A DNA stretch of 64,000 nt from Winogradskyella arenosi (GTDB lineage Bacteria > Bacteroidota > Bacteroidia > Flavobacteriales > Flavobacteriaceae): positions 496,001-560,000 of the forward strand of contig NZ_QPJO01000003.1 in NCBI RefSeq assembly GCF_003337305.1, read 5' to 3'. The notes beneath the pieces were generated by a model. It ran no database searches, was not told the origin of the DNA, and worked only from the letters and a program-made list of their open reading frames with translations. This document shows, one piece after another, positions 8,168 to 16,375 of this stretch (the first letter of the stretch is position 1; every line of letters begins with the position of its first letter). A program made the translations under genes and the position numbers.

Positions 8168-8264
8168 TAGTATATTTATTAGTTAAGTTAGAAGTTTTAA
8201 AGTTGACAAGATGCAAAAAAAAATTGAGTCAATAAAGTCTGAACTCATAAAATGAGTGATCGGC

Positions 8265-9287
8265 CTATGCAATTTTAAACACAGAATTGAGTTTAATGAT
8301 CTGCTCAGGACGTCCTAAAACGATGATATAGGACCCTGGCACAAGCTTGGTATCCGCCTCAGGATTAACAAGATATTCACCAGTAATATTCTTAAAACCA
8401 ATGACGGTACAGCCGGTTTTATTACGCAAATCTAAGTCTTTAATAGTTTTTACATCTTTTGTGTTATAAAGTTGCTCAACTTGGACTTCTGCCATATTTA
8501 CATTGCGTTCACCGACAATACTAAGGTTGTCTATAAACTCAATTAGATCTGGAGTAACGACTAAAGAGGCCATATGATCGCCTCCAATTCTATCGGGAAG
8601 AATAACGTTATTAGCGCCTGCTAATTTTAATTTACTATAAGAGGTTTCTTCGGAAGCACGACTTATAATATTGAGTTTGGTATTGATTTGGCGTGCCGAT
8701 AAAACCACAAACAAATTATCGGCATCACTAGGTAATGCTGTGATTAAAGTTGCCGCTCTGGAAATTCCGGCTTGAAGAAGAATTTCGTCATCGTTGGCGT
8801 TTCCTAAAACAAATGGGAGATCTTCATCTTGAAACTTATCGAGAACCTCCTTATCTTGTTCAATAATAACAAACGGCTTGTTATAAGACTGTAATTTCTT
8901 GGCCGCCTGCTTCCCATTTCTTCCAAAACCACATATAATAATGTGATTAGACATTTCTTCAATTTTCTTTAGCATCTTCCGTTGTTTTATATCCTCAAGA
9001 TTATTTCGGTTTAAAATATATTCGGTTATAATAGAAATCGCATACCCTACAATGACAACACTTGTTAAAATTAAAAAAATAGTAAAAACTTTAGAGGGCG
9101 TATCTAAGGGGTTAACTTCTGCAAAACCTACAGTAGTAACGGTAATCACCGTCATATAAAATGCATCTAACCAAACATACCCTGCGATAAACCGATAACC
9201 TAAAACACCAATACACAGCAAAATGCCTAGGAGGAGTATTGCCGTATAGATTTTAGATCTATAAAGTTTTAAAAGGGGATTCTTCAT
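8265..9287 (-). CDS. Two-TM potassium channel with RCK (TrkA-N/TrkA-C) domains
   Basis: K+-selective ion channel of the inner membrane gated by a cytoplasmic ligand-binding ring. The 340 residues run TM1 (about 14-34), pore helix and selectivity filter TTVGFAEV (51-58), TM2 (67-90), then a Rossmann RCK domain starting HIIICGFGRNG (115-125). A TrkA-C domain (about 255-338) ends the protein. The filter reads TVGFAE instead of the canonical TVGYGD/E. The next gene upstream, a PspC protein, ends 2 bp before this start, so the two are translationally coupled or at least co-transcribed. Confidence 0.93.
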   Translation of the reverse strand: MKNPLLKLYRSKIYTAILLLGILLCIGVLGYRFIAGYVWLDAFYMTVITVTTVGFAEVNPLDTPSKVFTIFLILTSVVIVGYAISIITEYILNRNNLEDIKQRKMLKKIEEMSNHIIICGFGRNGKQAAKKLQSYNKPFVIIEQDKEVLDKFQDEDLPFVLGNANDDEILLQAGISRAATLITALPSDADNLFVVLSARQINTKLNIISRASEETSYSKLKLAGANNVILPDRIGGDHMASLVVTPDLIEFIDNLSIVGERNVNMAEVQVEQLYNTKDVKTIKDLDLRNKTGCTVIGFKNITGEYLVNPEADTKLVPGSYIIVLGRPEQIIKLNSVFKIA

Positions 9288-9289
9288 AT

Positions 9290-9517
9290 TTATAAGTCAA
9301 AAACTGAGGAGCGTTTTGTATAAATAATATCTTTAATGCGCATCCAAAATGCTAAAAACAGATATAAGGCAAAACCGAATCCTACGGTTACAAACGTCAG
9401 ATACATAAAAGATGTTCTTACTATTTTTGCCCTAATCCCTAAGCGATCGGCGATACGTTGACACACGTAATAGCCACGTTTTTGGAAATATAATAAAAGT
9501 GCGTAGAACCAATTCAT
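9290..9517 (-). CDS. Small PspC-domain membrane protein
   Basis: This 75-residue protein contains a PspC-like segment: a basic N-terminal region GYYVCQRIADRLGIRAKIVR followed by one strongly hydrophobic helix (about 37-60, FMYLTFVTVGFGFALYLFLAFW). PspC proteins belong to envelope-stress systems, but no pspA or pspB lies nearby, so only the fold is assigned. It sits 12 bp downstream of the DUF2851 gene and 2 bp upstream of the K+ channel, forming a compact three-gene unit. Confidence 0.8.
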   Translation of the reverse strand: MNWFYALLLYFQKRGYYVCQRIADRLGIRAKIVRTSFMYLTFVTVGFGFALYLFLAFWMRIKDIIYTKRSSVFDL

Positions 9518-9529
9518 GTCGCAATTTAC

Positions 9530-10804
9530 TTATTTTTTTACGATTAGACTATTACCAATAGTACAGTGCAAACATCTATTTTTATCACAGTACTCTTGTT
9601 TTAACTGTAATAAGGCTTGAGAACTTAAGGCATTTCTTTCTATTGATTTCAGTTCTAAAAACTTACTGACAATACTGTTGTTTTCTAATTTTAAAGCTTT
9701 AATGAGCGTAAACAACTCCTCATCCGTCGCTTTACCTTGAGCTTTCGCATAGCTAAACTTAAGCGGTATTATAGTATTTATAATCAAGAGATCTATAAAG
9801 GATTTTGTCATTGATTTTTTAGACACTTTAGACGCCGTACTAAAAGTGTAATGGGTTCTCCAGAATTGCGATACGCCTTTATTAAAAAACTCGTAATAGG
9901 CTTCTAAGGTTTTTAAGCTGATCATTTTAGAAAATAAGTGCGGCTCTAAGGTATAGAGATTTGCAAATTGCGACAGCCGAATGGTTGGAAAATTAGGAGG
10001 CCTTAACCTGAAAAACTGAGCAGGCACGACATTGCTATTGTCAATATTAAATTTTTGTTTGAGATAGCCGTACTTCTCTTGAAGATCTGTAAAGTAAGGT
10101 TCTTCAATATCATTACGTTCTAATAAACCGGCTTGACCAAATAATAACGCTTCTACATTATGAATTTTGTCGAGTAATTTTCTAAATATGCCATAATCAA
10201 ACGAACTTGCAATACTTAAAAAAGACGGACCATTGACTTTTAACCCAAAATTCTTCAATAGCATTTTGAACAAAACCGCTTCCCAATTATTTTGAGAAAC
10301 CATTAATAAGCTGGTTATGGTTTCAGATTTTTGTTCTAAGCGTTCTATATAGAGACGCTCTAACCAATTATTAAGAAGAAAATCATCGGTCTCTCCAAAC
10401 CGCGATTCACAATTAATCCAAGTTTTAGATTTTAAAAGTTTTTTATAATTAGTGCTGTAGCGTTGATCGACATAATGTTTTAGCTCTAAGGTTGGAATCA
10501 CGGAATTATCTTTCCTAAAGATGTCGGCATCGTGCTCCCAAACCACATGAAGAATAACGTTATCATAGGCCGTGTCCGTTTCGTGATGATGCACATACCA
10601 ATCTGAAGACTTTACATGAATCTCTACATTGCCCGCCCAAAGTTGTTCTGCAATAACCAGTTGCGCATTGAAAAAATCAGGGCCTGAATTATGATTATGT
10701 TGCCCCAAATTTACAATCCGAATCGCCTCTTCCTGAGTGGTTTTTAGCACTACCGATTTAAAGGCTTTATGTTTCCATATATAATGAAGGAAATCTTCTT
10801 GCAT
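9530..10804 (-). CDS. DUF2851 family protein
   Basis: The 424-residue protein is one I recognise as the bacteroidete family DUF2851, whose function is unknown to me. Features seen: an N-terminal MQEDFLHYIWKHKAF, a conserved NSGPDFFNAQLVI and GNVEIHVKSSDWYVHHHETD with clustered histidines (nuclease-like in flavour, which is inference only), and a C-terminal Cys cluster CDKNRCLHC that could bind metal. There is no signal peptide, so it is probably cytoplasmic. It heads the DUF2851-PspC-K+ channel unit. Confidence 0.85.
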   Translation of the reverse strand: MQEDFLHYIWKHKAFKSVVLKTTQEEAIRIVNLGQHNHNSGPDFFNAQLVIAEQLWAGNVEIHVKSSDWYVHHHETDTAYDNVILHVVWEHDADIFRKDNSVIPTLELKHYVDQRYSTNYKKLLKSKTWINCESRFGETDDFLLNNWLERLYIERLEQKSETITSLLMVSQNNWEAVLFKMLLKNFGLKVNGPSFLSIASSFDYGIFRKLLDKIHNVEALLFGQAGLLERNDIEEPYFTDLQEKYGYLKQKFNIDNSNVVPAQFFRLRPPNFPTIRLSQFANLYTLEPHLFSKMISLKTLEAYYEFFNKGVSQFWRTHYTFSTASKVSKKSMTKSFIDLLIINTIIPLKFSYAKAQGKATDEELFTLIKALKLENNSIVSKFLELKSIERNALSSQALLQLKQEYCDKNRCLHCTIGNSLIVKK

Positions 10805-10893
10805 CCTCTAAAGTAAAGATTTGCCTTTAAAAATGTTTTATTTTTTTAGAAAAATGCGGGTTGTATTTCAACTAAATGCCACATCTGGGCGTC

Positions 10894-10927
10894 TAAAAAA
10901 AAAAATCCTGAGCGATGCTCAAGATTT
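10894..10927 (-). terminator. Intrinsic terminator of the cysteine-synthase-like gene
   Basis: The minus-strand 11-bp stem AAATCTTGAGC / GCTCAGGATTT (one G-U), loop ATC, is followed by a run of 11 T. It sits about 45 bp past the stop codon at 10971. Confidence 0.88.
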
Positions 10928-10970
10928 TGTAAGTCTATGATATGCTTATCCTATTATAGGAAAGTATAAT

Positions 10971-11951
10971 TTAATCGATATAGCCCATATCTCGCATCCA
11001 TTCGTCATTGTACATTTTCCCTACATAACGACTTCCATGATCATGAAATAAAACCACAACCACATCATCGGGTTTAAATTGATCTTTTAATTGCAACACG
11101 CCTTTAATTGCTGAACCTGCTGAATTCCCTAGAAACATCCCTTCTTCCTTACTTAAACGTTGTGTATATACACAAGCATCTTTGTCTGTCACCTTAGTAA
11201 ATCCATCAATAATATCGAAATCTACATTTTTAGGTAATATATCTTCACCGATACCCTCAGTCACATAAGGGTAGATTTCATTTTCATCAAACTCACCTGT
11301 CTCATGGTATTTTTTAAACACCGATCCATAGGTATCGACACCCCAAACTTTGATATTAGGATTTTGCTCTTTTAAATATTTTCCAACACCACTAATCGTT
11401 CCTCCGGTCCCTACACCCACAACAAAGTGGGTTATTTTACCATCAGTTTGTTTCCATATTTCAGGTCCTGTACTTAAATAATGTGCTTTAGTGTTACTTG
11501 GGTTATCATATTGGTTAACATACCAAGAATTAGGGGTTTCTTCCCCTAAACGTTTAGACACTGAATAATAACTACGAGGGTCTTCTGGTTCTACCGCTGT
11601 TGGACAAACCACAACTTCAGCCCCTACGGCTTTAAGAATATCTATCTTTTCTTTAGATTGCTTATCAGCCATCACAAAGATACATTTGTACCCTTTTATA
11701 ATTGCCGCTAAGGCTAAGCCCATTCCTGTATTTCCTGAGGTCCCTTCAATGATGGTTCCACCTGGTTTTAATCGCCCGTCTGCTTCAGCATCTTCAATCA
11801 TTTGTAAAGCCATTCTATCCTTTACAGAGTTTCCGGGGTTAAAAGTCTCATATTTAGCAAGTACTAAACAAGGTAAATCCTCCACTAGTTTATTCATCTT
11901 AACTAAAGGGGTATTTCCTATTGTACCTAATATATTTTCTACGTAATCCAT
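10971..11951 (-). CDS. PLP-dependent cysteine synthase / cystathionine beta-synthase-like enzyme
   Basis: Fold-type II PLP enzyme making or exchanging the beta-substituent of serine or cysteine derivatives. From the ATG at 11951 (326 aa) it has the substrate loop TIGNTPLV, PLP lysine in NPGNSVKDRM, EGTSGNTGMG, and the phosphate-binding loop GTGGTISGVG. Near the C-terminus FLGNSAGSA and NDEWMRDMGYID resemble the catalytic core of cystathionine beta-synthase more than CysK. The regulatory CBS-pair domain is absent. I chose the ATG rather than the in-frame TTG 21 bp upstream, which overlaps the predicted -7 element. It is probably monocistronic, with its own terminator. Confidence 0.9.
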   Translation of the reverse strand: MDYVENILGTIGNTPLVKMNKLVEDLPCLVLAKYETFNPGNSVKDRMALQMIEDAEADGRLKPGGTIIEGTSGNTGMGLALAAIIKGYKCIFVMADKQSKEKIDILKAVGAEVVVCPTAVEPEDPRSYYSVSKRLGEETPNSWYVNQYDNPSNTKAHYLSTGPEIWKQTDGKITHFVVGVGTGGTISGVGKYLKEQNPNIKVWGVDTYGSVFKKYHETGEFDENEIYPYVTEGIGEDILPKNVDFDIIDGFTKVTDKDACVYTQRLSKEEGMFLGNSAGSAIKGVLQLKDQFKPDDVVVVLFHDHGSRYVGKMYNDEWMRDMGYID

Positions 11952-11969
11952 AATATTATTTTCGAGGTG

Positions 11970-11977
11970 CAAAAATA
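11970..11977 (-). promoter_or_regulatory. Candidate -7 element for the cysteine-synthase-like gene (TATTTTTG)
   Basis: Exact TAnnTTTG on the minus strand, 18 bp upstream of the ATG at 11951, giving a leader of roughly 12 nt. No convincing TTG upstream. Confidence 0.45.
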
Positions 11978-12108
11978 AGTGAAATATTAGAAGTAGAAAG
12001 TATAAACTTAGAGTATTACAGCTTCGTCTTTAATAAGGAAAAAAAAGCCTCTGAATACAGCTTAGAAAGACAGAAATTCTGAATAAATAACCCATACAAA
12101 CATTCGGT

Positions 12109-13341
12109 TTAATCGAAACGAATGGCCTTAACGGGAGAAATTTTGGAGATGATTACCGATGGAATTAACAACATTAATAAACAAGCTACGAATGTCCCTA
12201 AATTGAGAAGAATAATATAATCCCAACTGATATAAACCGGAGCATTATTCACGTAATAGGTGTCAGGATTTAAAGGAAATAACTTAAAATATTTTTGTGC
12301 AAATAACAGGCCTAAACCAATAGTATTACCCCATAACAGGCCTAAACCTACAAGGTAAGAAGCGTTATAGAGAAACACTTTTCTTATGGACCAATTAGAA
12401 CTTCCTAAGGCTTTTAGAATTCCGATCATCTGTGTACGTTCTAAGATTAAAACTAACAAGGCTGTTATCATATTAATCCCCGCTACGATAATCATAATAG
12501 CAATAATACCGTAGGTGTTCTTATCAAAAATCTTAATCCATTCAAATATGGTATAATACTTTCTTGTAATAGAAGTGGCATTCATCATAGACGGAACGGC
12601 TTTATAGACCTCTACCGTTTTTTCTTCAATTTTAGAGAAATCGTCTATAAACACTTCAAAATTTCCAATCTGATCGGCTTCCCATTTATTAATACGCTGA
12701 ATATGTCTTAAATCTGCAATACAGAATTTCTCATCTAATTCTTGAAAGCCTGAATTATAAATTCCCACAATATTAAATCCCATTAATCTAGGCAAACGGT
12801 CTATCCGCTCCGTAAATAAGGTTTGCATTTTATCGCCTACTTTAAAATCTAAGCGATTGGCCAAATATTGAGAAATTAAAATCTCTTCATTTCTATTTTT
12901 GGTAAAATCGGGTAAACGTCCGTCAATTAAAAACGCTTCAAAATAATCCCATTTATAATCGGCGCCGACGCCTTTAACCACAACACCTTCAAAATCGGTT
13001 TCAGTTCTAATAACAGCAAATTTTTGAGCCACCCCTTGCACGTGGTTAATCCCTTCAACCTCTGCAAAGTTCGGATAAAATTCTTGATCTATAGAGATGG
13101 GTACTTGCGATTCATCTGAAGAGTTATTATCGTAATTGGTAATTTCTATATGCCCGTTAAAAGCAACAACTTTATCTCTAATTTTTTGCTGTAAGCCCAA
13201 ACCGGTGGCTATCGCAATAAGCATTACAATCATTCCAATAGCAATTGCCGCGATACCAATTTTAATAATTGGTGCCGAAACACTACTTTTATACGTTTTA
13301 TTGCCAATAATGCGTTTTGCTATAAATAACTCAAAATTCAA
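12109..13341 (-). CDS. LolC/LolE-type ABC transporter permease (FtsX/MacB family)
   Basis: Inner-membrane permease of the type that releases lipoproteins to LolA or moves other envelope substrates. The 410-residue protein has the standard architecture: TM1 (about 25-47), a large periplasmic MacB-like domain, then three TMs near 275-300, 325-350 and 375-405. It ends SPVKAIRFD, the usual family tail. The start is a TTG at 13341; no in-frame ATG exists upstream before a stop, and the N-terminus MNFELFIAKRI fits homologues. No ATPase gene is adjacent. It is divergent from the muramidase gene, whose ATG is only 8 bp away. Confidence 0.88.
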   Translation of the reverse strand: MNFELFIAKRIIGNKTYKSSVSAPIIKIGIAAIAIGMIVMLIAIATGLGLQQKIRDKVVAFNGHIEITNYDNNSSDESQVPISIDQEFYPNFAEVEGINHVQGVAQKFAVIRTETDFEGVVVKGVGADYKWDYFEAFLIDGRLPDFTKNRNEEILISQYLANRLDFKVGDKMQTLFTERIDRLPRLMGFNIVGIYNSGFQELDEKFCIADLRHIQRINKWEADQIGNFEVFIDDFSKIEEKTVEVYKAVPSMMNATSITRKYYTIFEWIKIFDKNTYGIIAIMIIVAGINMITALLVLILERTQMIGILKALGSSNWSIRKVFLYNASYLVGLGLLWGNTIGLGLLFAQKYFKLFPLNPDTYYVNNAPVYISWDYIILLNLGTFVACLLMLLIPSVIISKISPVKAIRFD

Positions 13342-13349
13342 ACTTATAT

Positions 13350-14654
13350 ATGCTTTTAAAGGTTTTCAAAAATACAGTTTTATTCTCTATAATAATATCC
13401 ATTTCATTGGTAACATTTTCTTGTGGACAGCGCACCGAACAAGCCCGTAAAAATGTACTTAAAGATACCTTAGCGTTAAATGATGCTCCGAGTACAAACA
13501 GGACCTTACTTAGCGAAAATAAAAACCTCAACGTAGGGGCGAATAAAACGCAGGACTACCTCCCGTTATTGCAAGGCAAACGTGTAGGTATTGTTGCCAA
13601 CCAAACCAGTGTTATTTTTAAAACCAAACGCTCTAAAGCCTCTTTCTTAAACTATACGCATCTTGTAGATTCTTTAATAGCCATGAATGTTGATGTAAAA
13701 AAAGTATTTGCGCCAGAACATGGTTTTAGAGGGGTCGCCGATGCCGGAGAAGTTGTAAAAGATGGCCTAGACACTAAAACAGGACTTCCTATCATTTCCC
13801 TCTATGGAAAAAATAAAAAGCCCACTGCTGAACAATTAAAAGGTTTAGATCTTATCATTTTTGATATACAAGATGTAGGGGCTCGCTTCTACACTTACAT
13901 TTCAAGTTTACATTATGTTATGGAAGCCTGTGCCGAACAAAACATTCCGGTGTTGGTATTAGACCGTCCTAATCCTAATGGGCATTATATTGATGGACCT
14001 ATTTTAGAAAAAGCGCATAAAAGCTTTGTGGGCATGCACCCTATTCCGGTGGTTCACGGTATGACTATTGGCGAATATGCCCAAATGATTAATGGCGAAC
14101 ACTGGCTAACAAACGGAATACAATGCCAACTCACGGTAATTACTGTAGACCATTACAACCACCAACTCCCATATAAGCTTCCTATAAATCCATCGCCAAA
14201 TCTTCCTAATGCTAAAGCCATAAACCTTTACCCGAGTTTATGTTTTTTTGAAGGCACCCCAATTAGTGTAGGTCGAGGTACTAATAAACAGTTTCAAGTT
14301 ATTGGTTCGCCAAAATTTAAAAATGAAGGGTTTCCTTTTCAATTTACACCAACTACCAATGCCGGAGCAAAATATCCTAAGCACGACGGTGAAATCTGTT
14401 ACGGTTATGACCTGTCTGAATACAAAACTTTAGATGGTTTGAATTTAGAATGGTTAATTGATTTCTACAACAAAAGCCAAACTTTAAATTCTGAAACGCC
14501 ATTTTTTACCGATTTTTTCACGCTACTTGCCGGTACTCAATCCTTAGAAAAGCAAATTGTGGCAGGATGGTCTGAAAAGGAGATTAGAGCCAGTTGGGAA
14601 GCAGGGCTCACTGCCTATAGTAAAACAAGAGCGCAATACCTTTTATACCCTTAA
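13350..14654 (+). CDS. namZ: Exo-beta-N-acetylmuramidase NamZ-like lipoprotein (DUF1343, GH171)
   Basis: Releases N-acetylmuramic acid from peptidoglycan fragments; the family (formerly DUF1343/YbbC) was characterised in Bacillus and Tannerella. The 434-residue protein has a lipoprotein signal ending VTFSC (Cys25). Conserved blocks then follow: GKRVGIVANQTSV, VFAPEHGFRG, IIFDIQDVGARFYTYISS, VLDRPNPNG and GMTIGEYAQMINGE, with a C-terminal NamZ_C-like region including SVGRGTNKQFQ. Such enzymes act in the periplasm in cell-wall recycling. No MurNAc transporter or MurQ etherase is adjacent. It converges with the glycerophosphodiesterase gene 5 bp beyond its stop. Confidence 0.88.
   Translation: MLLKVFKNTVLFSIIISISLVTFSCGQRTEQARKNVLKDTLALNDAPSTNRTLLSENKNLNVGANKTQDYLPLLQGKRVGIVANQTSVIFKTKRSKASFLNYTHLVDSLIAMNVDVKKVFAPEHGFRGVADAGEVVKDGLDTKTGLPIISLYGKNKKPTAEQLKGLDLIIFDIQDVGARFYTYISSLHYVMEACAEQNIPVLVLDRPNPNGHYIDGPILEKAHKSFVGMHPIPVVHGMTIGEYAQMINGEHWLTNGIQCQLTVITVDHYNHQLPYKLPINPSPNLPNAKAINLYPSLCFFEGTPISVGRGTNKQFQVIGSPKFKNEGFPFQFTPTTNAGAKYPKHDGEICYGYDLSEYKTLDGLNLEWLIDFYNKSQTLNSETPFFTDFFTLLAGTQSLEKQIVAGWSEKEIRASWEAGLTAYSKTRAQYLLYP
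13367..13374 (-). promoter_or_regulatory. Candidate -7 element of the LolC/E-type gene (TATTTTTG)
   Basis: Exact TAnnTTTG on the minus strand, about 26 bp upstream of the TTG start codon and inside the coding start of the divergent muramidase gene. The -33 TTG is not evident. Confidence 0.4.
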
Positions 14655-14659
14655 GCGTT

Positions 14660-15565
14660 CTATTGGCTGCGGGACTCTTTAGATTGAAGTAAATTGATGA
14701 GCACATCGGGATAATCTGTTATAATGCCATCCACTTGATAGGCCTGCATTTGGACCATATCTGCTTTGCTGTTCACCGTCCAAGGAATTACCTTATATCC
14801 TTGAGCTTGATAGGCCGAAACATTTTCAGCTGAAAGCAACTTAAAATACGGACTTATAATTTCGGGGTGAAATGTGAGCTGTTCTAATTTTGCGTCGATG
14901 TCCTCATTACCATCGACTAAAAGTGCCATAGGCATTTGAGGTGCCTGAACTTTAACCGCTTCTAAAATAGCACTATCAAAAGATTGTAAATTAACCCGAT
15001 CTTCCATTTGATGTGCTTCAATCACCTCTAAAACCAAAGCGACGTAAGCTTCCGGTTGCGGTGTAAACACATTGTAATAACTCGGAACCGATTTAATTTC
15101 AATATTAACCTTTACGTTTGAAGCTTTCGTTTTTATAAGCTCAAACACTTCTGAAAGCAAAGGTTTATACGCTTTAAACTTTTCTTGATTAGGATAAGTA
15201 GGATGCAATTTGTTTCCGCAGTCAAAAGCCTTTATCTGCTTATAATCCATTTCATATAAATTATAATCCGATTTAGAGTCCTCAGGAAGTTCCGTTCCCT
15301 CAGGACTTAGACAAATAACAGGATTCATGTAAGGCTCATGCGAAACGACCACTTTACGATCTTTAGAAATTACGATATCTAATTCTAAGGTTTCTACCCC
15401 AAGATCTATTGCCGTAGTAAAGGCCTCTAAAGTATTTTCGGGCATTAACCCTCTACATCCTCGATGTCCTTGAACATCAATATTTTTTTCTGAATTACAT
15501 CCCATCATAAGACCTATACTTAAAATACTAATTATGAATTTTAGAAGACAATGTTGATTTTTCAT
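14660..15565 (-). CDS. Glycerophosphodiester phosphodiesterase lipoprotein (GDPD)
   Basis: Hydrolyses glycerophosphodiesters (deacylated phospholipids) to glycerol-3-phosphate and an alcohol. The 301-residue protein has a lipoprotein signal ending LMMGC (Cys23). The catalytic pattern is GHRGCRGLMPENTLEAF, followed by ETLELDIVISKD and VVSHEP, giving the His/Glu/Asp metal site. The C-terminal VIPWTVNSKADM and GIITDYPDVL complete the TIM-barrel signature. Its first 38 nt overlap the 3' end of the sterol-desaturase-like gene, implying translational coupling. The shared context of membrane-lipid enzymes suggests lipid turnover. Confidence 0.92.
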   Translation of the reverse strand: MKNQHCLLKFIISILSIGLMMGCNSEKNIDVQGHRGCRGLMPENTLEAFTTAIDLGVETLELDIVISKDRKVVVSHEPYMNPVICLSPEGTELPEDSKSDYNLYEMDYKQIKAFDCGNKLHPTYPNQEKFKAYKPLLSEVFELIKTKASNVKVNIEIKSVPSYYNVFTPQPEAYVALVLEVIEAHQMEDRVNLQSFDSAILEAVKVQAPQMPMALLVDGNEDIDAKLEQLTFHPEIISPYFKLLSAENVSAYQAQGYKVIPWTVNSKADMVQMQAYQVDGIITDYPDVLINLLQSKESRSQ

Positions 15566-16370
15566 AGCGTTGAAAAGGTTGTTTTAGCAAATCCTTGATA
15601 TTACTATTTTTAACTTCATCGGGAAATACATCCACACCATAAACCAATTTTTCACGATCTAAATAACGATAGGTCCCGAATAGGCGATCCCAAAAACTAA
15701 AAATATTACCAAAATTAGAATCGGTATAAGGCAACCTATAATGATGGTGAATTTTATGCATGTCTGGCGACACAATAACATAACTCAAAATCTTATCCAA
15801 GCGCTTAGGTATTTTGATATTAGCATGTGTAAATTGCGTAAAAATCAAGGACAACGCCTGATAGATCATAATTATAGCAATGGGACTTCCCACTAAAAAA
15901 ACACCTAATAAAGTAAAGAAGAAACGAATAAAACTTTCTATGGGGTGATGCCTGTTGGCAGTGGTGGTATCGACGTTATGATCGGTATGATGCACCAAAT
16001 GGACCATCCACAAAGATTTTACTTTATGTTCTACATAGTGTGCTAAATAGGCTCCGAAAAAATCTAAAAGGACCACACCCAAAAACACATATAAGCCTAA
16101 AGGCAGTTTTGGTAACCAATTTATAATTCCGAAGTTATGAACCACAACCCAATCTGAAACGCGTAATAATAAAAAGGCCAAGGCAAAATTTATGACAACC
16201 GTTGTTAGGGTAAAAAACAAGTTAGGAATAGCATGCTTCCATTTTTTGTACTTAAATTTAAATAAGGGCAAACCGCCTTCTAACAACCAAAAAAAAGTAA
16301 GCCCTCCTACCAAAATGAGACTTCGGTGCGATGAAGGAATGGTGTTAAAGTAAGAGACAATGTTTTCCAA
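15528..16370 (-). CDS. Sterol desaturase / fatty acid hydroxylase superfamily membrane protein
   Basis: Di-iron membrane oxygenase of the superfamily that hydroxylates or desaturates lipids; the substrate is not deducible. The 280-residue protein has four or so hydrophobic helices and the histidine clusters HYVEH, HLVHHTDHN plus NRHHP, and HKIHHH that bind the di-iron centre. The start is a TTG: an in-frame stop lies just upstream and no ATG is available near the conserved N-terminus. It begins 5 bp after the thioredoxin-like gene and overlaps the glycerophosphodiesterase gene by 38 bp, so the three form an operon. Confidence 0.88.
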   Translation of the reverse strand: MENIVSYFNTIPSSHRSLILVGGLTFFWLLEGGLPLFKFKYKKWKHAIPNLFFTLTTVVINFALAFLLLRVSDWVVVHNFGIINWLPKLPLGLYVFLGVVLLDFFGAYLAHYVEHKVKSLWMVHLVHHTDHNVDTTTANRHHPIESFIRFFFTLLGVFLVGSPIAIIMIYQALSLIFTQFTHANIKIPKRLDKILSYVIVSPDMHKIHHHYRLPYTDSNFGNIFSFWDRLFGTYRYLDREKLVYGVDVFPDEVKNSNIKDLLKQPFQRYEKSTLSSKIHN

Positions 16371-16375
16371 AAAAC

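Noticed and set aside
8215..8264. Possible terminator between the K+ channel and AGCS genes
   Set aside because: Only short 5-6 bp stems with a T-run farther along; too weak to list.
10971..11972. Longer cysteine-synthase-like start at TTG 11972
   Set aside because: The TTG belongs to the predicted -7 element TATTTTTG; ATG at 11951 matches the family.
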